NCBI GenBank assembly: GCA_015501585.1
Contig: JADNRY010000025.1
Location: 124,001 to 188,000, forward strand
Origin: Rhodocollybia butyracea
Lineage: Eukaryota; Basidiomycota; Agaricomycetes; Agaricales; Omphalotaceae
Length of the DNA: 64,000 nt
Reading direction: 5' to 3'
Each line of letters begins with the position of its first letter. The stretch's first letter is position 1. Below the pieces are notes generated by a model. It was not told where the DNA came from. It saw only the letters and a list, made by a program, of their open reading frames with translations, and ran no database searches. The position numbers and the translations under genes are program-made. Of the stretch, positions 47,461 to 58,374 are shown piece by piece.

Positions 47461-48569
47461 TCAGTCGTCGCCGAGAATTGCCTTGATGCCTGTAGTGGAA
47501 AAGAACTCAGTACGACGGGTAGAAGCAAAAGTGGGCCAAAGCTCACGGTCTATAATATCCAGATACGCGGTGGTAGCGGGGCTATCGGGATACTCGTCCA
47601 AGAAGCTGACACCATAATCGGCGCTCTTTCCTATCCTCGGATCCAAAGGCACTGCGCCTAATAACTCAATACCCGTCTCCTCTGCCAGTCTCTTTGCACC
47701 ACCCGTACTCGGCTTGAAAATCTGCGATTCCGTCTTACAAGACGGACACACAAATCCAGACATGTTCTCCACGATACCCAATATCCGTATCCCAACCTTT
47801 TTACAAAAGTCAATCTCTCGGTGTACATCCTGCAACGCAACTTCCTGCGGTGTAGTTATCAAAACAGCTCCATCGATACCGCTCTCTTTCAAGAACTGCA
47901 CAATGCTCAGATGTTCGTCGGATGTCCCCGGAGGAGTGTCGACGACCAGATAGTCAAGGTCGCCCCAATCAACGTCTTTGAGGAACTGAGATATTAACCC
48001 GTTCTTTTTAGGTCCCCGCCACATTACCGCGTCACGAGCGGAGGGAAGCATGAATCCAACGGACATTACTGCGAGGTTATCTTGTACATATACAGGCGAC
48101 CAGCCAGTGGAAGATGAATGGACTTGTTCTGAAGCTATTCCGAGGATCGTTGGAATCGAGGGACCGCAAATGTCGACGTCCATGATTCCAGTCTGTCATG
48201 CGAGTCTAAGAAAAATATTAAAAGACGATAATATTATTCACCTGTATTGATTCGTCAGCAGCAAAAGCCCATCCCAATTGCGCCGTAAAAGTTGATTTAC
48301 CTACGCCTCCCTTCCCGGACAAGACGAGTATTTTACGTTTTACGGTAGACATTCGTTGTTTGATAAACGGAAGGGAAGGATCAGGGCCTTTTGGTGTATT
48401 TGAAGCGCATATTTCTTGGTTAGCGCATCCTTCACAAGCTGTGGACTTTCCGGCGAATTCAGATTCGGTTCCCTATGCAAAAGATCAGAATTAGAAGGAG
48501 TGGAGTAAGTATTTTGTAGTTACAGGACAGTGTTCTGGAGCATTGGAGGGAACAAACTGAGAGAGGGAT
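47461..48569 (-). CDS. NBP35: Cytosolic Fe-S cluster scaffold P-loop ATPase (NBP35 type)
   Basis: Minus-strand exons 48569(?)-48524, 48472-48242 and 48192-47461 join in frame. The N-terminal cysteine cluster is present: NAPEHCPGTES, then CEGC and a further Cys in NQEIC. This fourth-cysteine pattern distinguishes Nbp35 from Cfd1. The P-loop KGGVGKST follows, then [24 protein letters not shown] and the C-terminal CPSC in GFVCPSC that binds the bridging cluster. The protein assembles 4Fe-4S clusters in the cytosol with Cfd1 for cytosolic and nuclear Fe-S proteins. Length (over 335 residues) is normal. The extreme N-terminus and start codon were not resolved; a small first exon is likely. The gene is divergent from the DUF7330-like array, and broken copies of its 5' part recur within that array. 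Confidence 0.9.
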
Positions 48570-48730
48570 CTGGGACTTGAGCAGGAGATTGAACTGCAAT
48601 CATGATGGTATTGGTAACGAAGAAAACGAGCGCCCCGAACACATGATTGTCAGTGGCCGCGGGCCGAGTCCAAACACCATTCTCACGTTCGTAATTCAAA
48701 TTGTTTCCAGCTCTGTAACTTACAGTAAAC

Positions 48731-49575
48731 ATGACTGATTCCACTGCAGAACCTGGGACAAATCGACTGAAGCTCCTCTCCCTTCAGATCGGGTATGTTG
48801 TAGCAGCTACACCTCTGATATCTTGTACAACTTTTCAAACAGGATCCAACTTCTCCTCCACCGTATACCAACTCCGAACCCTCGTCTTCCTCTCAGGCGC
48901 CATTTGTACTTCCAGCGAACGCCAAACCATGTAATTTCGTGATACTTACCCAAAAACGTAGCCCTCTTAAAGGAACGTATATCCTTGACCCGTCGCTGGA
49001 TATTCCTAGCGCTTGGCTCCCTCCTTTGCCTGAAGATGAAACAGAAGAGACTCGCAGTAATTTCTATGCCAAATCGGAACATGGAGATGTGGCTTCGGAG
49101 TTGTATCTCTTGGACAAGCCAATACTCAGAGGTCGAAAGAAAGTCCTGCTGAATGTATTATCTGGGAAAGGGACTGCTTCTGTACATATCGTGAGCGGAC
49201 CTTTCCTTTCCTCATCGACTCAGCACAGCTCAATCACGCCATTCGCAGCACAGGAAGGTCCATCTCCACCCTTTACTTTGCACTCGCACTCTAATTACCT
49301 GCTGGGAGGTATATTAGTCAAAATTCCGCGTTCCTTCAAAGGCTCAATCACTGTGGGCACAAAAGATGGTCCTGTTTTGATGTCTGACGCTATTTCCAGT
49401 CAAGCATCAGTCTTCAGTGATTTGCTGGGGTTAAACGCCTTTATGTTGGTGATATCGCTGCGATAAACGACGAGACAGATGACGCAATGGTTCTGAATAA
49501 TGAAAGTGGGTGTGCCACAATCAGCTTTGAAGATGAAGACTTTGTTGGAAAGGATACAGGTTGCCTTGTTGGATG
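48731..49575 (+). pseudogene. DUF7330-like copy A (two frame lesions)
   Basis: Exon 1 starts MTDSTAEPGTNR, but a 10-base deletion relative to other copies puts its later part out of frame. Exon 2 reads well: CNFVILTQKR, GTYILDPSLDIPSAWLPPLP and TEETRSNFYAKSEHGDV. Exon 3 has GPSPPFTLH, ILVKIPRSFKGSITV and VLMSDAISSQASVFSDL. Near 49428 a G-run has four Gs where intact relatives have five, shifting the end of the domain. The pattern of a Leu-rich 'LDPSL.IP..WLPPLP' strand, 'TR.NFYAKS' and 'IPRSFKGSI' resembles the fungal DUF7330 beta-domain, whose function is unknown. Confidence 0.65.
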
Positions 49576-49831
49576 AGTTTATCTTGTATTTTTGGTGTGT
49601 ATTTTGGTGTGTATTTCTGGTATGTATTTTGGATCATCGATCATATCATGGAATTACGAATGTTCGTAGTCGAGAGTTCTTTACAGGTTTTCGTTCTATC
49701 CAGAGGTTTGATTCCGAATGCGGATCCAACGTTTAAACGAGACTTTCTGTGAACGAGTGATGTAGCGCTTCCACGATATCACACAGCTAGTTGTCAGTCA
49801 GCTGCACACCGTCTCGCAGTTGTTCGCTTGA

Positions 49832-50110
49832 ATGGACAATATTAATCATTTCTTACACTTTTGCCCAACAACTGCTGGTTCACTGACACAATACCCGACT
49901 CAACCTGAAAAACATCATAACAGGCTCCTCTTCCAGCATCATCTCCTCCAGATTCCAGATCACGTATGTTATTGCAATCACATTTTCGTCCTTTGTCTAA
50001 ATTATAGTACAGGATGCAACTGCTCCACCATTCACTGATTTAGCTCCATCTTCCACCCAGACACTACTAATTCGTGCTTCCACAGCTTCCGCAAAATGCT
50101 AAACCATCCC
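49832..50110 (+). pseudogene. DUF7330-like fragment (exon 1 and start of exon 2)
   Basis: The leader 'cttacacttttgccc', a degenerate exon 1 ending before GTATGTTATTGC, and an exon-2 start GATGCAACTGCTCCACC match copy G (59722). Sequence similarity then stops, and the NBP35 fragment begins. Stops interrupt the frame. Confidence 0.6.
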
Positions 50111-50149
50111 CTCTAAGGAGTTACCGTTGAATACGAGTCCTCCCTTTCT

Positions 50150-50530
50150 AACCTCGACCTCATAGAGAAAACTCTAAGTATTCTTGTACTATCAGCAAAA
50201 ACGCCGTAAAAGTTGGGTTGCCTACGCCTCCCTTCCCAGACAAGACGAAAGTTTTGTGCTTTACAGCAGACATCCGTTGGTTGATAAACGGAAGGGATCA
50301 GGGTCTTTGGGTGTATTTGAGCCACATATTTCTTCATTAGCGCGTACTTCACAAGCTGTGGACTTTCCGGAAAATTCAGATTCGGTTCCCTATGCAAAAG
50401 ATCAGAATCAGAAGGGATAGAGTAGGTATACCCGACTGTCCCTAAATGGGACCGCGTCGGTTTTCCTTTCCTTTCCGTAGTCACAGGACAGTTTTTTTGG
50501 AGCACTGGAAGGAATAATCTTCGGATGGGA
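50150..50530 (-). pseudogene. NBP35 5' fragment 1
   Basis: The minus-strand sequence aligns with the 5' part of NBP35 (about 48290-48560), including the 'gacaagacga' P-loop region, the 'gggaagg(atcag)gg' exon-2 segment, the cysteine-coding 'cttcacaagctgtggactttccgg' region shown in part, and the exon-1 acceptor. Frame lesions are present (for example the Walker region is cut), so it cannot encode the ATPase. Confidence 0.75.
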
Positions 50531-50566
50531 GAGGATCTAACAAAAAGTGATGTAATACAGAATGGT

Positions 50567-50584
50567 GGTGGTGGTGGTGGTGGT
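50567..50584. repeat. GGT trinucleotide microsatellite
   Basis: About six consecutive ggt units lie upstream of DUF7330-like copy C. Confidence 0.8.
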
Positions 50585-50754
50585 GTAACCGACGTGGTCC
50601 CATTGAGGAACAGTCGGGCCCCAGCTACATGGGCATCGTAAATCGTTCATAATACCACCATTACATTGTGGCTGTGCTAGCGCCTTTTCCACGAGCGCCT
50701 CAGACACCCCTAAATCGACCGTTCTCCCAGATACTTGTATAACTTGCAGCAAGT

Positions 50755-51761
50755 ATGATAGCCACTGATTCCAGTGTCGCAAAACCTGACTCGTCCATGG
50801 ACAAATCAACTGAAGCTCCTCTCTCAGGATTCTCTTCAGATCGGGTATGTTGTTGCAGCTATTACATTTTCCATATCTCGTCTGACTTTTCAACAGGATG
50901 CCACAACTTCTCCTCCACCATATACCAACGCCGCTTCATCTTCTACTCCGCGGCCATCCGTGCTTCCAGGAAATCCCAAAACATATAATTTCTTTGCATT
51001 GATCTGAACACACAACCCTCTCAAAGCAACATCTGTCCTTGACCCGTCGCTGGAAATTCCTAGAGCTTGGCTCCCTCCTTTGCTCAAAGGAGAAACAGAA
51101 GAGACTCGCAGCAATTTCTACATCAAATCTGAACATGGAGATGTTACTTTGGAGTTGTATCTTTTGGACAAGCCAATAGTCGGAGGGCGAAAGAAAGTCC
51201 TACTGAATGCATCATCCACTTACAAGTCTACTTCGGTACATATCGTGAGCTGAACCTTCCTTTCCTAATCGGTTCGCCACAGCTCGATCACTCCATTCAC
51301 AGCACAGGGATGGTCCATCTCCGCCCTTTATTTTGCACTCGCACTCTACTACTACCTCCAAAGCTGAAAATATCACAGTCAGAATACCGCGTTCGTTCAA
51401 AGGCACGATCACCGCGGGCTCAATTCATGGTCCTGTTTCGATGTCGCCTGCTATTTCCCGTCGAGCCTACCTCTTCAGTGACTTGTTGGGGTTAAACGCC
51501 TTTATGTTGGAGATATCACTGGGATAAATGACGAAACAGATGATGCACTGGTTCTGAATAATCATCATGGATGTGCCAGAATCAGCTTTGAAGATGAAGA
51601 CTTTGCTGTAAAGCTTGATGAAGTCGTGACAAAGCCTGCTAAAAAGCCTACCGCTAAAAATCCTACTGCGAAAAAGCCTACTGTGAAAAAGCCTACTGTG
51701 AAAAAAGCCTACTGCGAAAAAGCCTACTGCAAAGCCTGACACAGGTTGTGTTGTTGCATGA
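50755..51761 (+). pseudogene. DUF7330-like copy C (nonsense codon, lysine-rich tail)
   Basis: Exon 1 (MIATDSSVAKPDSSMDK) is intact up to a GTATGTTG donor near 50843. Exon 2 starts GATGCCACAACT and meets TGA near 51006, where copy D has TTTACCCGA at the same place. Beyond that stop the frame continues (LDPSLEIPRAWLPPL, TEETRSNFYIKSEHGDV). Exon 3 shows the same four-G run that shifts copy A. The 3' end (51600-51740) carries short lysine/proline repeats (KKPT units), a smaller version of the tail in copy D. It was probably inactivated recently. Confidence 0.65.
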
Positions 51762-52580
51762 ATTATCTTGTATTTTTGGTATGTATCTTGGACTAGTATC
51801 AGCTATCATCATGGAATTATGAATGTTTGTATTTAGTTTGTATTTGAGATGTTTTTTGCAGATTTTCACTCTATCCTAGTTCCAGAGTTTTGGTTGCAAA
51901 TACGGTTCCTGTTGAATTTAATGTTTAAACAGGGCTTTCCATGAACGAATGATGTAGCGCTTCTACGATATCTCGTCAGTCCGATCGGCTACGTCTTGCC
52001 GCTGGTGGACTACTATTATCTCTTGTACTTTTGTCTATCAACTGCTAGTAAACACGACTGTCGCTGACACGGTAACCTGTAAAGCGCAGGAACGGTCAGC
52101 TTCGTTAGCCGACGTTTTGGCCTGATCCGAATGCTGCCGGACCCAAGACCCCAAGTACCCTTCACATGACCTGTGACACAGACGTCGGCCTTTGCCGTAT
52201 GTTGGTGGAAAACCCAAGGCAAACCCCGAAGAGGGGAGTCAAGCGGTGAAGCCTGTATATGATACATCGAGCCGTGCGCGCGAGCTTGTTGCCATCTGGG
52301 CCCAGATTGGGATTTGGATCCAAAGACCCAAAACTCAGCTGCCATGCCCCAACCCCGGTGAGCGCCTGTTAGCAGACGCGTCGTGTCAAGCTTCCAAGTC
52401 GCGTCGTTTTCTCCAAGTTATATATGATTAATATACATGTAATAGGCTAGTAAACGGAACCAATATCCCGACACGTTACAATGCCCTAATCCGACGTGAA
52501 TATCCCCACAAGCAATTATTTGGGTTGAACGCTACTATTACGTTAAGCTTCTCTGTTACATGATCAACTGATTCTGAACC

Positions 52581-52784
52581 CTAGATAAGGAGGAGAAAGC
52601 CCAGGATAGCACCAATAACAATGTTCATTGAGCTTTGGAAGCTCAGTCCGCTTAGTGACGTAGGAGGATTGGCCGAGATTACTTTTTTTTTCCTGACCGC
52701 TGAAATAGATTGGATCGAGGTGAACACAAGAGTCGTCCTGAAGAGACTAGATTGGCATATCACAAAGGTACGGAGGAGGAACAC
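52581..52784 (-). other. Open stretch with C-terminal membrane helix in the element
   Basis: This short minus-strand frame ends with IVIGAILGFLLLI, a hydrophobic segment before the stop. It may be the last exon of a gene carried by the element at 52078-54004, but no join was established. Confidence 0.25.
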
Positions 52785-53021
52785 AAAGAGTCCAATGGTC
52801 CATTAAAAGTATTTGAAGGAATACTGTACATTAGAATATAAAAAAACGGTTATCACTTGTAGTTAGTAGGTGCTAGTCTGGGGTGGATCTCACCATCCAC
52901 TCGTGCCAGCGCCATTGTTGTTAGTAGGGAAGCCAGCGCTGAGTCCTGGGATGCACAGGGACGCAATGTTAGAGTTACAATCTTTCTTGTTGTTGACCAT
53001 GGAGTCAAAGGTGATGGAGTC

Positions 53022-53832
53022 TTAGGGAGGCCTTGCATTAGGAGTAGCTTTCATACCGGATAGTACAGCTGGGCATCGGCTGTCGATGTACCAAATGAAG
53101 TAGGCCAAGTTGGCAAAGTTTCTGAAGCAGAGAACAATGTGGGCGGGGTTGGTTCCTGAAACCCAATATGCCACATAGAGCATCCCAAGGTGGATGTTGC
53201 TGCCTATTGATGCGAAGATCATCTTGGTGGTGTTTCCAGGAGTCTCTGAGGGTTGCAGACCTTTGAACAGAACATCAGTGGTGTCGGCAGTGAGGTTAGG
53301 TCTTTGGTGATGGGGTAGGTAGGCTCAGGGAGTCTGCGCTTCTCCGAGGTACTAGCGATCCCCTGCGCAGATGCAGGGAAAGGGTTAGGTTGAACATGCT
53401 CAGAGCCTCGAGCCGTCGAGCCGGAGCAGGCCAGTTGCCCAACGTTCCCATAGAGTTGGGAGTCATGGATGTATTACTGTTATTGGTGGTAGCAGGGGAA
53501 TTTTGGTCAGGAAGGCTAATGATGTAGTCCCGTAGCTCACTTAAGCCCACTTGGAGGGAAGAGATATTGGTTTGGATGGATGTTCGGACATCCATGAGCC
53601 TACCGCTGAGGGTGTTATAGACATCCCTAAATTCTTCATTCTCTGCCTGGGAAACAGGAGAAGGAGAAGGTGTCACACCGGGGAGGGTTGTCTGCGAGTC
53701 CTGAAGGATTCTCATGATTTGAGGGTCGACGTTGTCAGTGATGTGTCCGATGATGTTGGTCACGTCTATGATACAGGTGTCCACGGTGGAGGTCGCTACT
53801 CGGCGGTAGAGATATAGTGTCATATTGAACAT
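53022..53832 (-). CDS. Hypothetical protein carried by the inserted element
   Basis: Two minus-strand stretches are open. 53832-53296 (178 codons) starts MFNMTLYLYRRVATSTVD, with helical VTNIIGHITDNVDPQIMRIL and SLQVGLSELRDYIISL; it ends in a Ser/Pro/Arg-rich part. The second, reaching down to 53022, reads SETPGNTTKMIF and IHLGMLYVAYWVSGTNP, with NFANLAYFIWYIDSR. They are adjacent but in different frames, so an intron or an indel near 53300 lies between. I do not recognise a domain. Helical segments suggest a structural or membrane-associated protein. The location entirely inside an inserted element suggests element-encoded or captured cargo. Confidence 0.35.
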
Positions 53833-54004
53833 GTTTTCATTCGTGCGGAATCTGAATGCTCCAGCAAGGATTCACATCGATGGTATGGCCATTGCCTTAT
53901 GTATGAGCAATCATCTATGAGTCACTGTCATGCGGTGGCAGAAGTCCATCATTAGTTAAGCCTCGCCAATCATGTTTTGAAGCTGACCGCTCCTGCTTGC
54001 AATA

Positions 54005-54340
54005 GTAACCGACCCTTGAAAAAATCAGCAGAGGCTCCTTTTCTCAAGCCTTTTCTAGCGTCGTATGCTATTGCAATCACATTTGTCTAAATTACCGGTT
54101 TAGCTCCATCTTCCACTGGACCCACTCGGACATCATGCGTGCTTCCACAGGACGCCAAAACAGATAACTCTATCAAAGGGGACTCATGATTCAATATCCC
54201 CACCAATTAGCTTCCCCTTTTACCCGGAGACGAAGCGGAAGAGACTCGCAATAATTTCCATATTAAATGAGTAAAAGGAAACGTCACTCTAGTATTAGGG
54301 AACTGTCGCAGGTCTATTCTAGATATACATAGTAGTATTA
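54005..54340 (+). pseudogene. DUF7330-like fragment interrupted by the 1.93-kb element
   Basis: Exon-1 and exon-2 remnants are recognisable: 'aaatcagcagaggctcc', a degenerate donor region, 'tttagctccatcttccac', then 'ccccttttacccggagacgaag' and 'gagactcgcaataatttcc' shown in part. Stops and indels interrupt every frame. The insertion point of the element is at its 5' edge. Confidence 0.65.
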
Positions 54341-54379
54341 TGGACTATTATTCACCGGCCTATGCGATTCGTGCATCTC

Positions 54380-54640
54380 AATTATGTCGTAAAAGCCAGT
54401 GTTTTGCTTGCGCCTTCCAGGCATGTGTTTAGCGCGATACGTGTAGCTGGGGCCCCGACTGTTCCTAAATGGAACCACGTCAGTTACACCACCCTGGACA
54501 AGACGAGAATTTTACGCTTTACAGTTAGACATTGTTATAACTGGCAGGGAAGGAGAAGGATCAGGGCCTTTGGGTGTTTTTGAGCCACATGTTTCTTGAT
54601 CAACGCATCTTCACAAGTCGTGTGTGAACTTATGTAGTCT
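54380..54640 (-). pseudogene. NBP35 5' fragment 2
   Basis: It contains the recognisable NBP35 segments 'gacaagacgagaattttacg', the 'aaggatcagggcctttgggtg' exon-2 part and 'cacaagtcgtgtg', in the same minus-strand order as the real gene. It is heavily decayed. Confidence 0.7.
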
Positions 54641-54889
54641 CCCCTACTTATTAGGTTATACACTGACGAGCCATACGGATGTGTCAGTCCGGCATCAATC
54701 AAAGTTCATTCGCTGGCCGGCACTCTTCAGTACCAAAAAATCGCCCCCCTGCATTGTAATGGCATGGGAAATCAACGGCGCCGGTCCTTCCCCCCGGTAT
54801 GAAAGGAAACAAGCGTCTCAGAGACACCTTAAATTGACCATCTTTGTATCTCCCAGATCCTTCAAGTTGTATAACTTGCAGCAAGCACG

Positions 54890-56474
54890 ATGGCCACTGA
54901 TTCCAGTATCACAAAATCTGACTTGTCCATGGACAAATCGACTGAAGCTCCTCTCTCAGGATTCCCTTCAGATCTGGTATGTTGTGCAGCTACATTTTCC
55001 ATATCTCGTCTGACTTTTCAACAGGATGCCACAACTTCTCCTCCACCATATAGCAATGCCGCTTCATCATCTCCTCCTCGATCCTTCATGCTTCCAGCAA
55101 AGAATAAACCATGTAATTTCTTTGCATTTACCCGAACACACAACCCTCTCAAAGCAACATCTGTCCTTGACCCGTCGCTGGAAATTCCTAGAGCTTGGCT
55201 CCCTCCTTTGCTCAAAGGAGAAACAGAAGAGACTCGCAGCAATTTCTATATTAAATCTGAATACGGAGATGTTACTTTGGAGTTGTATCTTCTGGACAAA
55301 CCAATAGTCGGAGGGCGAAAGAAAGTCCTACTGAATGCATCATCCACTTACAAGTCTACTTTGGTACATATCGTGAGCTGAACCTTCCTTTCCTAATCGA
55401 TTCACCACAGCTCAATCACTCCATTCACAGCACAGGGATGGTCTATCTCCACCCTTTGTTTTGCACTCGCACTCTACTACCACCCCCCCAGTTGGAAATA
55501 TCATAGTCAGAATACCGCGTTCGTTTAAAGGCACAATCACTGCAGGCTCAATTCATGGTCCTGTTTCAATGTCGCCCGCTATCTCCCGTCAAGCTTACGT
55601 CTTCAGTGACTTGTTGGGGGTTAAACGCCTTTATGTTGGGATACCACTGCGATAAATGATGAGACGGATGATGCACTGGTTCTGAATAATCATCATGGAT
55701 GTGTCAGAATCAGCTTCGAAGATGAAAACTTTGCTGCAAAGCCTGACAAGGTTGCTGCAAAGCCCAACGAGGTTGCTGCAAAGCCCGATGAAGTGGCTGC
55801 AAAGCCCGATGAAGTGGCTGCAAAGCCCAATGAAGTGGCTGCAAAGCCCAATGAAGTGGCTGCAAAGCCCGACGAAGTTGCTGCAAAGCCCAATGAAGTT
55901 GCTGCAAAGCCTGATGAAGTTACTGCAAAGCCTGACAAAGTTGCTGCAGAGCCTGATGAAGTTGCCGCAAAGCCTGCTGCAAATTTGCCACAAAGGCTAC
56001 TGCAAAGCTTGCCGCAAAGGCTGCTGCAAAGCTTGCCACAAAGCCTGCCCCAAAGCCTGCCCCCACTGTAAAGCTTGCCCCAAAGCCTGCCCCAAAGCTT
56101 GCCACCAAGCCTGGTGCAAAGCTTGCCCCAAAGCCTGGTGCAAAGCTTGCCCCAAAGCCTGCCCCAAAGCCTGCCCCAAAGCCTGCCCAAAGCCTGCCCA
56201 AAGCCTGCTGCAAAGCTTACCGCAAAGCCTGCTGCAAAGCTTGCCGCAAAGCCTGCTGCAAAGCCTGCTGCAAAGCTTACCGCAAAGCCTGCTGCAAAGC
56301 TTACCGCAAAGCCTGCTGCAAAGCTTGCCACCAAGCCTGCTGCAAAGCTTCAAGCCGCAAAGCCTGCCACAAAGCCTGCTGCAAAAGCTTGCCGCAAAGC
56401 CTGCCACAAAGCATGCTGCAAAACCTGCTGCAAATCTTGCCACAAAGCCTGACACAGGTTGCCTTATTGCATGA
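54890..56474 (+). pseudogene. DUF7330-like copy D with minisatellite tail
   Basis: Exon 1 (MATDSSITKSDLSMDKSTEA) and exon 2 (DATTSPPPYSNAASSS, then CNFFAFTRTH, LDPSLEIPRAWLPPLL and YIKSEYGDVTLELYLLDKP) are intact. Exon 3 starts near 55431 with a HRDG-like join and has IVRIPRSFKGTITAGS. The G-run near 55616 has the full five Gs, but two bases are missing just after it ('gttgggatacc' where relatives read 'gttggtgatatc'), giving a stop at about 55655. After that lesion, the domain frame continues through VRISFEDENFAAKPDKV into a long repeat tail ending in a stop at 56472-56474. Apart from the two-base lesion this copy would encode an unusually long protein. Confidence 0.65.
55732..56455. repeat. 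Coding-phase minisatellite (AAKPxEV and KPAAKL units)
   Basis: The first third (about 55732-55960) consists of 21-bp units encoding A-A-K-P-D/N-E-V. The rest (about 55980-56455) consists of 12- and 15-bp units of 'gcaaagcctgct' and 'gcaaagcttgcc' type. All unit lengths are multiples of three, so several frames stay open on both strands for more than 200 codons, including one reading as Leu/Gln/Ser repeats and one as Gly/Ala/Phe repeats. Copy C has a short precursor of this tail at 51600-51740, so the array expanded in copy D. Confidence 0.85.
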
Positions 56475-56754
56475 ATTATCTTGTGTTTTTGGTTGTATCA
56501 TTGGACTATCAGCTATTATCATGGAATTATGAATGTTCGTATTCAGTGGTTCATATTCGAGACATTTTTGTGAATTTTCATTCTATCCTGTCCCACAAAT
56601 ACGGTTCCTGTTGATTTTAATGTTTAAACAAAATGAATGGTCACGTCCCAGCGCTTCTATGATATCACAGTCGTCAGTCAGCTACGTACCTTCTCGTCGT
56701 TGGTTGCTTAAATCATCTCTTGCACTTTTGCCTATCAGCTGCTAGTAAACAGGA

Positions 56755-57040
56755 CCGCTCACTGACACAATACCGACCGTTGACAAAAATTAGCAGAGGC
56801 TCCTTTTCTAACATTGTCTCCAGACGATGTATGTTGTTGCAATTATCACAAAGTTTGTCTAAATTACCGGTCTCGCTTCATCTCCCACTCGGACACCATA
56901 GACGCCAAGGCCCAAAACACATAACTCTATCAAAGGGACATGCTATTGACTCATGATTGATATCGCTACCAATTGGCTTCCCCTTTTACCCGGAGACGAA
57001 GCGAAAGAGACCTGCAATAATATAGTAGTATTCTATTATT
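56755..57040 (+). pseudogene. DUF7330-like fragment with undisturbed insertion site
   Basis: It matches the fragment at 54005-54340 ('agcagaggctccttttct', 'cccggagacgaagcg') without the 1.93-kb insertion, so it provides the empty-site comparison. Frames are broken. It is related to the copy-G lineage by its exon-1 sequence. Confidence 0.6.
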
Positions 57041-57069
57041 CACCGGCCTATTTGTCAGGACTCCGCAGA

Positions 57070-57350
57070 AAACATCCTAATTACGCCGTAAAAGCCAGTG
57101 TTTTTCTTACGCCTTCCAGGCATGATGTTTGTGTAGCTGGGGTCCCGACTGTCCCTATGGACCACATTGGCAGTTACCACCACTCACCACCCTCCTTCCT
57201 GGACAAGACAAAAGTTTCAAGAGAATTTTACGCTTTACAGTTGGATATTTGTTGTCTGATAACTAGAAGGAAGGAGAAGGGCCTTTGGGTGTTTTTGAGG
57301 CACATATTTCTTGATTGACTTGAATAAGAAAACAAGCGCCCATTACACGT
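57070..57350 (-). pseudogene. NBP35 5' fragment 3
   Basis: The minus strand carries the same decayed NBP35 segments as fragment 2 ('attttacgctttacag', 'agggcctttgggtgttttt') and continues into promoter-side sequence ('aaaacaagcgcccattacac') homologous to about 48620-48650. Confidence 0.7.
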
Positions 57351-57420
57351 GACTGGACATTCAGAGACTCAGACACTGACAGTGAGACACTACTCTGCGC
57401 GATTGACCTCCTAACTACGC

Positions 57421-58266
57421 TAGCGTCGCAAAACCTGACCCATCCATGGACATATCGACTGAAGCTCATCTCCCACAATACCTTCAGATCAGGTATGTTA
57501 TCGCAGCTACATTTTCGATATCTTGTCTAACTTTTCAAACAGCACGTAACTTCTCCTCCGCCATATGCCAATTCCGGTCTTTCGTCTTCCACTCTGCCGA
57601 AATTCGTGCTTCCAGCGAACGTCAAGCGATGTAATTTCGTATCGTTTACCCAAACACGCAACTCTCTTCAAGGAACATATGTCCTTGACCCTTCGCTGGA
57701 AATTCCTATCAATTGGCTCCCCCCTTTGCCTACAGGAGAAACAGACAAGACTCGCAGCAATTTCTATGCTCAATCAGAAGACGGAAATGTGACTTCGGAG
57801 TTGTATCTTTTGGACAAGCCAATACTCAAAAGTCGAAAGAAAGTCCTACTGAATGCATCATCCACGTATGGATCTGTTTCTGTACATATTGTGAGATGAA
57901 CCTTCGTTTCCTAATCGACTCACCATGGCTCAATCAGTACATCCACAGCACAGGAGGGTCCATCTCCGCCCTTTGCTTTGAACGCTACTTCCTCACGCGG
58001 AAATATCACAGTAAGGATACCGCGTTCGTTTAACGGCCCAATCATTGCAGGCTCAAAAAATCGTCGTGTCTCAATGTCTGATGCCATTTCCAGTCAAGCA
58101 TCAGTCTTCAGTGACTTGCAGGGGGTTAAAAGTTTTTGTTGGTGATATCAATGCGATAAACGACCCGATAGACGATGCGATGGTTCTGAATAGTGAAAAT
58201 GGGTCTATCAGAATCATCTTCGAAGATGAAGAAATCGGAAACCGAATGCGTCGCCTTTTTGGATGA
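57421..58266 (+). pseudogene. DUF7330-like copy E (lost start, C-terminal frameshift)
   Basis: The normal start codon is missing; the first in-frame-like ATG (57446) lies where relatives have an internal methionine and leads to a different donor phase. Exon 2 is well preserved (FVLPANVKRCNFVSFTQ, LDPSLEIPINWLPPLP, TRSNFYAQSEDGNV). Exon 3 has GNITVRIPRSFNGPI and MSDAISSQASVFSDLQG. Two bases are missing after the five-G run ('gttaaaagtttttg' versus 'gttaaacgcgtttttg'), producing a stop; the remaining FVGDINAIND and MRRLFG end in another frame. Confidence 0.65.
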
Positions 58267-58374
58267 GTCCGAGGTGATATGTTTTGAATTACGAACGTTC
58301 ATATTCAAGAGTTCGCTGCAGGTTTTATTCATATACAATACCCAACTCACCCTTAAAAAAGTAAGGTATATTGT

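Larger units (their letters stand above)
52078..54004. mobile_element. 1.93-kb element with inverted ends inserted in the array
   Basis: GTAACC flanks the insertion on both sides (52072-52077 and 54005-54010). Removing it joins 'ctgacacggtaacc' to 'gacccttgaaaaaatcagc', which aligns continuously with the undisturbed paralogous site at about 56760-56790. The ends are imperfect inverted repeats sharing CAGGARCGGTCAGCTTC, located about 9 bases from the left end and 10 bases from the right end. The interior holds minus-strand open stretches of unknown function. Superfamily is uncertain: no transposase is recognised, so it may be non-autonomous. Confidence 0.75.

Noticed and set aside
53990..54010. 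Interpretation of 52078-52480 as a solo LTR (TGTAAAG..CGTTACA)
   Set aside because: The flanking pentamers do not match, whereas the empty-site comparison places the real right end at 54004.
55693..56474. Several long open frames on both strands (Leu/Gln/Ser-, Gly/Ala- and Lys/Pro-rich)
   Set aside because: They are a by-product of repeat units whose lengths are multiples of three; only the frame continuous with the DUF7330-like domain is considered.
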